From: Chrysoperla carnea
Taxonomy: Eukaryota; Arthropoda; Insecta; Neuroptera; Chrysopidae
Assembly (NCBI RefSeq): GCF_905475395.1
Contig: NC_058338.1
Coordinates: 99,061,435-99,125,434, forward strand
Length of the DNA stretch: 64,000 bases
Reading direction: 5' to 3'
A program made the translations under genes and the position numbers. Below, piece after piece: positions 58,330 to 64,000 of the stretch (positions within the stretch are counted from its first letter, which is position 1; every line of letters begins with the position of its first letter). The notes under the pieces were generated by a model. The model had not been told where the DNA came from. It saw only the letters and a list, made by a program, of their open reading frames with translations, and searched no databases.

Positions 58330-59150
58330 TTTATTTTTTTTATAAACGAGTTATTCAATAAACAAAAATGCAAACTTTGTCAAAACACTGTTTGAAAATA
58401 TGTAATTCTTATTAACTGACGTCATAGCCACCATTCGTATAACTTCGTCAGTTTCTGGATCGTTTTCGCCAATTTGAATTTTAATGATCTTCTTTGTTTG
58501 TTTCCTCTGTCATAAGGCTAAAAAAAATCGGGGAAAAAAATTAGCCCATTTATCAAGACATTTACTTTCATTTAAAAAAAGAAAAAAATGTGAAAAAGGT
58601 CTATTACTCTCATGCTATTTTAATGTTTTAATTTAAAATAATTATTTTAGTAACTTTTACGAAAGATAAAAGTTTGGAACTTTGGTAAGTTTTTATTTAA
58701 TTATTGAAGCAGATGATCGCGTAAAAATAATTAGCGCGTTACCGACCCACCACTTTTTTAGGGCCATTTTACAAGTCCTTTTGTTGCATTCAGCTGCGGT
58801 TTGCATAAAGTATATATTCGATCTTGCTAGAATTGTGTGTGTTACTTACTGGGGTTCTTTCGCAGCTCATTTTTTCCGCCTTTTTACGGCGCCTAAGCTT
58901 ATTAAAGGCTTTTTTATTCTTAACTCAATCCGACGGTGTCCAACGCGAAATATCGGTTTAGGCCACTTTATCTTTCTTTTTTTGAACCCTTTGCGACCAT
59001 CAAAAAATAATTGATTTTAGTTTCTTCAATTTATATCATAATTATTCACTTAAGGTAATTTTTTTCTCAGAATTATGCAAAAATTTACGCCATTTTGTTG
59101 TTAATTTGGTCACACTAAAAAATTCTAGTAAAAATATGAAGTTATTTGAT
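58330..59150. other. Non-coding flank; inverted match to 56,680-57,360
   Basis: 58,340-58,420 is the reverse complement of the sequence around the Tc1/mariner insertion at 56,725 and lacks the insertion. The open frame at 58,682-59,014 has no recognisable similarity. No gene supported. Confidence 0.55.
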
Positions 59151-59151
59151 T

Positions 59152-59217
59152 TATGATCTGGGGAGTTATGATTTATGATCTGGGGAATATGATTTATGAT
59201 CTGGGGAGTTATTTTCC
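59152..59217. repeat. Short tandem repeat (TGATTTATGATCTGGGGA)
   Basis: Three copies of GATTTATGATCTGGGGA separated by short spacers, immediately upstream of the non-LTR tail fragment; an insertion-junction rearrangement is possible. Confidence 0.8.
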
Positions 59218-59221
59218 CCAG

Positions 59222-59865
59222 ATGCCCTAGAGGTGGCTCGGCAGCAAAAGCTCGATAAATATAACCAACTTGCTGCTGAGTTATCCTCGAAAGGCTATAA
59301 GGTCTCATTGGATGCTTTTGTCGTTGGTTCGCTCGGGTCCTGGCTAGCCCAGAACTATAGGGTTGCGAAGTCTTTGGGAATATCTCCAAAATATACGCAG
59401 ACCATGGCACGGTTGATGGCGTCAGATACGATCCGCTGGTCACGTGACATTTATATTGAACACCTAACCGGACAGAGACAGTACCACGATCAGCCTCTGT
59501 GACCCTGCACACAGGTATTGGATGGCCCGAACACCTGAGCCATCCCTCCCCACCTCCATCTGTGATATCAAGTGTTTCAGTGATATGTGTGTGCCGTGTG
59601 TGTGAGTCTCTTAATTGTTTATGAACTGTGATATTGACACTTATATATTCTTTTGATTCTTTTAATGACTTTTTTATGTATTGCTTTTTTAAATGTGTAG
59701 TCCTATCTTTTTATATTTTGTATAACTCTTTTAATGTGTTTTTTCTTTTTAAATTGTATATTTTACTCTACACTTTGCTCGATTATTTAAGTTTTTAACT
59801 ATGTATATTTTAAATATTGTATCTTTTTTTAAGATTATTACAATAAACGCTTTTAATCTATTTAC
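59222..59865 (+). pseudogene. 5'-truncated non-LTR retrotransposon: ORF C-terminus and 3' UTR
   Basis: The frame opens without a start as ALEVARQQKLDKYNQLAAEL, then DAFVVGSLGSW, and ends DTIRWSRDIYIEHLTGQRQYHDQPL and TGA at 59,502. This is the extreme C-terminus of a group of reverse-transcriptase proteins, probably of the R2/NeSL-like class with a C-terminal restriction-like nuclease, judged from the DKY..L...GYKV..DAFVVGSLGSW order. A GC-richer 3' UTR with GCCATCCCTCCCCACC follows, and AATAAA at 59,841. The rest of the element is missing, as usual for aborted target-primed copying. Confidence 0.6.
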
Positions 59866-59932
59866 AAAAAAACTAGCACAGTATTTATCAAAGGCTTATA
59901 AATAACTGTACCCATTTACAAAACAGAGATAA

Positions 59933-60090
59933 TAGACCTTTTCATTTCAATTACGATTCATTATTGTTTCGGGCAGACAGTAATAAGTTGGACAAAGATA
60001 CAAAATATTTGTTATTCATTTTATCATATTAATTTTTTGATATACTGCCCGAAACAAAAGGTAATCACTTTTTAAAATAAAAAGGTCTTT
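59933..60090. mobile_element. Small fold-back MITE-like element
   Basis: Left AGACCTTTTCATTTCAATTA...TTGTTTCGGGCAG, right CTGCCCGAAACAA...TAAAAAGGTCTTT: inverted arms of about 45 bp around a 65-bp centre. Non-coding. Confidence 0.65.
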
Positions 60091-61148
60091 AAAAATTAAA
60101 GTAGTTCAGCTGTTTGAGCAATTACGCTAAATGTTCATTTTTTTGCGGTAAATGATATTTCAAATTCACTTGATCATAATAAACACAGTTTTGGGGCCTT
60201 TTGCAAGTGAATTATTTGATTTTAAAATTGTGATTTTTAACACAGTACCTTGTGAAAGAAGTTACAATAATGTTAATTGTACAAAAATTGATCGGTAATT
60301 GAGCTTCAAAAATATTACCTGGCGGCTATATACCAAAAACTAGTCAAAGTGGCGTATAATCTTTATCTTTTACGATATTTTTAAAGCATTAAAAACATTT
60401 ACGTGATACAAATATTAATTTTAATCATAACTTATATTTAAATTCAATTAATATACGAATTACTTTAACAACATGTATGAATTTTAATATAATTATATTA
60501 TAGTTGAATTATATTATTTTGCAGAAGAGATAAATTATGCAAAATAATTTTATTAAAAAATGATATAATTGAAATTTTAAATTCATTTAAATATGAAAAA
60601 TTTTAATAATAAAATAATTTTGTTTAAACTCAAATGAACTTTTCACGAAATTAAAATTTTCGTATACATTTTTTGGGCTATGTTATCATCAGCTGGTCGT
60701 AAAATGTCAACATAAACATTTCAGTGTTGCCACACTTGATACGTCACAATGTAACTTTTTTAAAATACATAAAAATACATTTTTAATCATAAAAATTCTT
60801 TGAAAGAATTAAATATCGAATCTATACTCTAATAATCATTTGGTTCAAAAAAGGGGATTACCGGGTTTTCCGGGACTTTTGAAAATGAAAGATTTCACAG
60901 ATTTTGAGGACTTTTCGAAATTTCACTTTACTATCTCGTATTCTTGCCGCTCACGCCGCCGTATTGGAAAAACGGCGTATTCATCGTATTCGTAAATGGC
61001 AACGGGAATCGATAGAATGATGAAATTTAAGCAAAAGGTGTCATTTAAGTATATTTCGAAGATTCAATACTTTACGATTTAAATTCGGAGTATTCAACGT
61101 TAAACAACTCAAAAATTAGACGTTTTTTGAAAAAAAGTAATTTGTACA
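60091..61148. other. Non-coding stretch
   Basis: AT-rich, no gene seen. 60,850-60,980 is slightly less AT-rich (GGGGATTACCGGGTTTTCCG; CGCTCACGCCGCCGTATTGG) but shows no convincing frame. Confidence 0.5.
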
Positions 61149-61853
61149 CTTTTTAAAGTACTATAAAAAATCTTGAAAATGAAAAAAGTTTCAAGTCATT
61201 TGCACGAAAAATAACGGAGTTATAATGAAAAGAAAGTTTCTCGTACGATTCTTTTGTGTTTTATTGAGCACAAGAACTGATGAGTTTACCACGGGTACTA
61301 AATTTAATGCTTTCCAATTTCAAATTAACTTTATTAAGGTAATGAAAACATGCTCTAAAAGTCCTAGCAATTTCGGATATATATTTTTTGAAATATTGGA
61401 ATTTAAATGCAAAAAAATTGTTCACAAAAAAAAAAATGGTTTTATCGTTAAATAACTCGAAAAATAATAAAGTTACAAAAAAAAGTTCAGAGGGTAAAAA
61501 AATTTGCGGAAAAAGAACTAAATTTTTTCCTTTTAAACTTTTTTTTGTAACTTTATTATTTTTCGAATTAATTCACGATAAAGACGGTTTTTTCGGGTTT
61601 TTTTTCCATTTACATTGTTATATTTCGAAAACTCTGTATCCGAAACTGTTAAAACTTGTTGAGCATGTTGTCAGTACCTAATTAAAATAAATTGGCAAGC
61701 ATTAATTTTAGTTCCCGTGATAAATTCATCAGTTTTTGTGCTGAATAAATCATAATAAAAAATGTACGAGAAACCATCTTTTCATTATAACTCGTGCAAA
61801 AGACTTGAAACCTTTTTCATTTCCAAGGTTTTTTATACTACTTTTAAAAGTGT
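61149..61853. mobile_element. ~700-bp fold-back element
   Basis: Outer arms pair: CTTTTTAAAGTACTATAAAA, AAGTTTCAAGTCATTTGCACG, TATAATGAAAAGAAAGTTTCTCGTACG, GCACAAGAACTGATGAGTTTA on the left, answered by the complements at 61,700-61,853. The centre has its own inverted pair (AAAATAATAAAGTTACAAAA / TTTTTTTGTAACTTTATTATTTTTC). Two chance frames lie inside. Non-coding. Confidence 0.78.
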
Positions 61854-61856
61854 TTG

Positions 61857-62375
61857 ATACCATGTATAGACAGTGTTGATTACTCTATCACATTATACAT
61901 ACATACATCTCACACGCATATAACTGATATACTCATATATAACTACAATTTGCGCTCTCACGGGTAAACAGTGATGTTTACTAAAAAATATTTCAAACGA
62001 AAGTTATTTATTTATTTATAGGGAGCATTTTTTACATTTAAAATTTTGTTCTTTATCTAATAATTTACAAGATAGGTCCTACGGACCCAAGACCCAATTG
62101 ACCTATGTTGCTCATTTACGAAATTGATCTCACTTTTTACGTCCACAGCACGCTATAAATATTTCAGCTTGATATCTTTTTTCGTTTTTGAGTAATCGTG
62201 ATGACAGACGAACAGACGACAGACAGACAACCGAAAATGGACTATTTAGGTTTATTTATGAACACCTATACCAAAATTTTGATCATAGCATCAATATTTT
62301 TAAGCGTTACAAGCTTGGGACTAAACTCAGTATATCTTGGTATACTTAATATACATGCTATAAAAATTGTAAAGA
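61857..62375 (-). repeat. ~530-bp dispersed repeat, copy 4 (reverse)
   Basis: Reverse complement of the family at 12,118: ATACCATGTATAGACAGTG, AAACAGTGATGTTTAC, GTCCTACGGACCCAAGAC, CCGAAAATGGACTA, ending TACTTAATATACATG. The chance 60-codon frames here belong to the repeat. Confidence 0.85.
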
Positions 62376-62398
62376 CATAAATTGTAGAAAATTGTAGG

Positions 62399-62912
62399 AT
62401 TTTTATACCATGTATATATGAAATATACATAGTATATTAAGTTTAGTCCCAAGTTTGTAACGCTTAAAAATATTAATGCTACAAAAAAAATTTTGGTATA
62501 GTTGTTCATAGAATCATGTAATTAGTCAATTTCCGGTTGTCTGCCTGTCTGTCTCAAATCGAAATAACGAAAAGAGATATCAAGCAGAATTTTTTATGGC
62601 GTGCTGGGGACGTAAAAAGAGAGGTGAAATTCGTAAATGAGCAACATAGGTCAATTGAGTCTTGGGTCCGTAGGACCCATCTTGTAAACCGTTAGAGATA
62701 GAACAATGGTTTAAGTGTAAAAAATGTTCCTTATAAAAAAATAAATAACTTTTGTTTGAAACATTTTTTAGTAAACATCACTGTTTACCCGTGAGAGTGC
62801 AAATTGTCTAGTATGTATCATATAGATATATCAGTTATATATGTGTGACATGTATGTATGTGTAATGATTAAATTAACTCAGTCAATTTTTTGGTTTCAC
62901 TTGTTTAATTTT
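62399..62912 (+). repeat. ~530-bp dispersed repeat, copy 5
   Basis: Forward copy beginning with the head hairpin ATACCATGTATATATG / ATATACATAGTAT, 24 bp from the head of copy 4, so the two lie head to head. The tail lacks the CATGCATGGTAT segment but keeps TTAACTCAGTCAATT and TTTCACTTGTT. Confidence 0.85.
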
Positions 62913-62989
62913 GTATGTATATATTTTCCTCGTAAAAAATGTCTCAAAAAGGAGATATTGTCAAAAAACTGCTTTTCAATGAGATTTTT

Positions 62990-63116
62990 TCAATATAGCG
63001 GCGCGGGCGGCAAAGCTAGCCAAGTGGAAATTCGAAAAGAACACCTCCAAACTATAAAATCACCCTTCTTCAAAACTCCCGGAAAACTACCAGATGACTA
63101 TACTACTAATAATTAA
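62990..63116 (+). other. GC-richer segment with coding-like text, unidentified
   Basis: Begins TAGCGGCGCGGGCGGCAAAG and continues with unusually balanced base use for this region. One frame gives AARAAKLAKWKFEKNTSKL before a stop; another gives VEIRKEHLQTIKSPFF...PDDYTTNN. It looks like the tail of a transposon-borne coding region, but I cannot name it. Confidence 0.3.
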
Positions 63117-63431
63117 CAAAAGATTTTATTAATACAAAAAAATAGGCAAAAGTATATTAATCAGTATATTGTCATCAATTTAAAATTTTAAAAAAATTAT
63201 TGATTTAAAATTGGCAGCAGATACTTTGTTCTATGCATTTTGCATGGGACAGAGTAAAAGGGGCAATGAGACTCCCTTCCACTTTCATAACAACCTTAAA
63301 GGACTAATTTTACTATTTCAAACCTAGCCTAATGCAATTGCAATCCAAAAAAACAATTAAACACTTTTTGTTACTTTTCTCTGACAGTATAACAAACAGT
63401 TCTCCGATATGTATAACATTTCCGGTTCCCA
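63117..63431 (-). other. Probable 3' UTR of the zinc-finger gene
   Basis: No coding sequence. On the - strand an AATAAA lies near 63,124-63,129, about 300 bp after the zinc-finger stop codon. Confidence 0.4.
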
Positions 63432-64000
63432 TTAAACAGAATGAACTATTGGCTGAATAATTTTATGAAATACACGTTTATGTTCGACTAAAGTACTTTG
63501 ATACGTATAATTTTTATGGCAGACATCGCACGAATATCGTTTATCACCCATATGAACTTTTTGATGTTTCACCAAATTATGATGTTGATTAAACGCCTTT
63601 TTACAAATATCACACGTATGAGGTTTTTCTCCTGTATGAATTTTTTTATGTCCACTTAAATTTCCATATGTTGCAAACTTTTTATCGCATATTTCACAAG
63701 AAAATGGTTTTTCACCCGTATGAGTTCTTGTATGAGCGACTAATGTACTCTGCTGTGCAAATGTTTTACTACAATATTCACATGCAAATGGTCGTTCACC
63801 GGTGTGTGTTCTCCTATGATCAACTAGACTGCTCATTTGTGTAAATGTTTTCTCACAAGTTTCACAAGAAAATGGCTTTTCACCTTTATGAAGTCGCTTA
63901 TGTTGCTTTAAATGACTTTGTTGGCTAAATGTTTTATTGCAAATGTTACATATGTACGGTTTTTCATCGGTGTGAATTCGTTTATGCCGAATTAAATGAT
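63432..64000 (-). CDS. C2H2 zinc-finger protein, 3' part (runs off the window)
   Basis: A sequence-specific DNA-binding protein, presumably a nuclear transcription regulator. The frame is open from the window edge to TAA at 63,432, so the start is outside. Six complete fingers are visible plus the end of a seventh (HLIRHKRIH at the edge). Each is of the C-x2-C-x12-H-x3-H type, for example CNICNKTFSQQSHLKQHKRLH and CEYCSKTFAQQSTLVAHTRTH. Linkers are of the TGEKP type (TDEKP, KGEKP, TGERP, TGEKP, MGDKR), typical of tandem arrays that bind DNA in register. The last finger has an extra residue between the histidines (HKRVFH). A short tail KIIQPIVHSV follows. Specific orthologue not identified. 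Confidence 0.93.
   Translation of the reverse strand, partial: HLIRHKRIHTDEKPYICNICNKTFSQQSHLKQHKRLHKGEKPFSCETCEKTFTQMSSLVDHRRTHTGERPFACEYCSKTFAQQSTLVAHTRTHTGEKPFSCEICDKKFATYGNLSGHKKIHTGEKPHTCDICKKAFNQHHNLVKHQKVHMGDKRYSCDVCHKNYTYQSTLVEHKRVFHKIIQPIVHSV

Noticed and set aside
58682..59014. 110-codon + strand frame
   Set aside because: No recognisable motif, no transcript signal; hydrophobic text typical of T-rich DNA.
59042..59512. 156-codon frame on the minus strand
   Set aside because: Overlaps the + strand frame with clear reverse-transcriptase-tail motifs; the minus text has none.
62198..62509. Two 60-codon frames on opposite strands with similar peptide text
   Set aside because: Both are translations of the same dispersed repeat in inverted orientation (copies 4 and 5).

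Overview
This is a 64-kb piece of an AT-rich eukaryotic nuclear genome, almost certainly from an insect. The clearest host gene is an intron-containing CREB3-family bZIP gene (CrebA type). The rest is dominated by invertebrate transposable elements: mariner/Tc1, Mutator-like, Copia, BEL/Pao, non-LTR elements, fold-back MITEs and tRNA-like SINE heads. No bacterial signature (operons, Shine-Dalgarno sites, CRISPR) is seen. Species cannot be set from the sequence alone.

Layout. 1-21,916: non-coding DNA upstream of CrebA, holding a fold-back element (3,843-4,190), a decayed mariner with intact ends (4,654-5,910), a 466-bp fold-back element (10,866-11,331), copies of a ~530-bp dispersed repeat (12,118; 15,903; a relic at 17,840), a nested pair of ATTCG...CGAAT elements (13,745-14,515), a Tc1/mariner relic (18,855) and a tRNA-like SINE head (19,770). 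21,917-28,077: five spliced exons of CrebA on the + strand, ending with the bZIP exon. Introns carry another ATTCG element, a fold-back element and an antisense Mutator-like transposase relic. 28,300-37,200: gene-poor DNA with a TTAA-bounded MITE and dispersed repeats. 37,240-39,250: scrambled BEL/Pao fragments, into whose integrase part a non-LTR element appears to have landed.

39,276-43,560: a non-LTR retrotransposon with both reading frames intact. ORF2 has no usable ATG. The canonical -1 slippery heptamer A_AAA_AAC abuts the ORF1 stop and leads exactly into the ORF2 frame. 43,680-46,824: a SINE-like head, an RT relic, a 550-bp fold-back element and another ATTCG element. 47,250-51,580: a complete but mutated Copia element with a GTAAC target duplication. 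It interrupts the start of an exon made of 81-bp repeats coding for a 27-residue acidic Ser-rich unit (51,581-53,174).

53,272-64,000: a truncated Copia relic, a broken multicopy gene of unknown function, an internally deleted Tc1/mariner copy whose unoccupied equivalent lies in inverted orientation 1.1 kb away, a ~157-bp tandem satellite, a 5'-truncated non-LTR tail, more fold-back DNA, two back-to-back copies of the dispersed repeat, and at the right edge the 3' end of a C2H2 zinc-finger gene on the - strand.

Host genes: CrebA is expected to be a transcriptional activator of secretory-pathway genes; the zinc-finger gene is a probable DNA-binding regulator; the repeat-protein locus is unidentified and now broken. 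Nothing shows that these host genes act together. The most notable signals are the frameshift-type junction in the non-LTR element and the Copia-interrupted repeat-protein locus.
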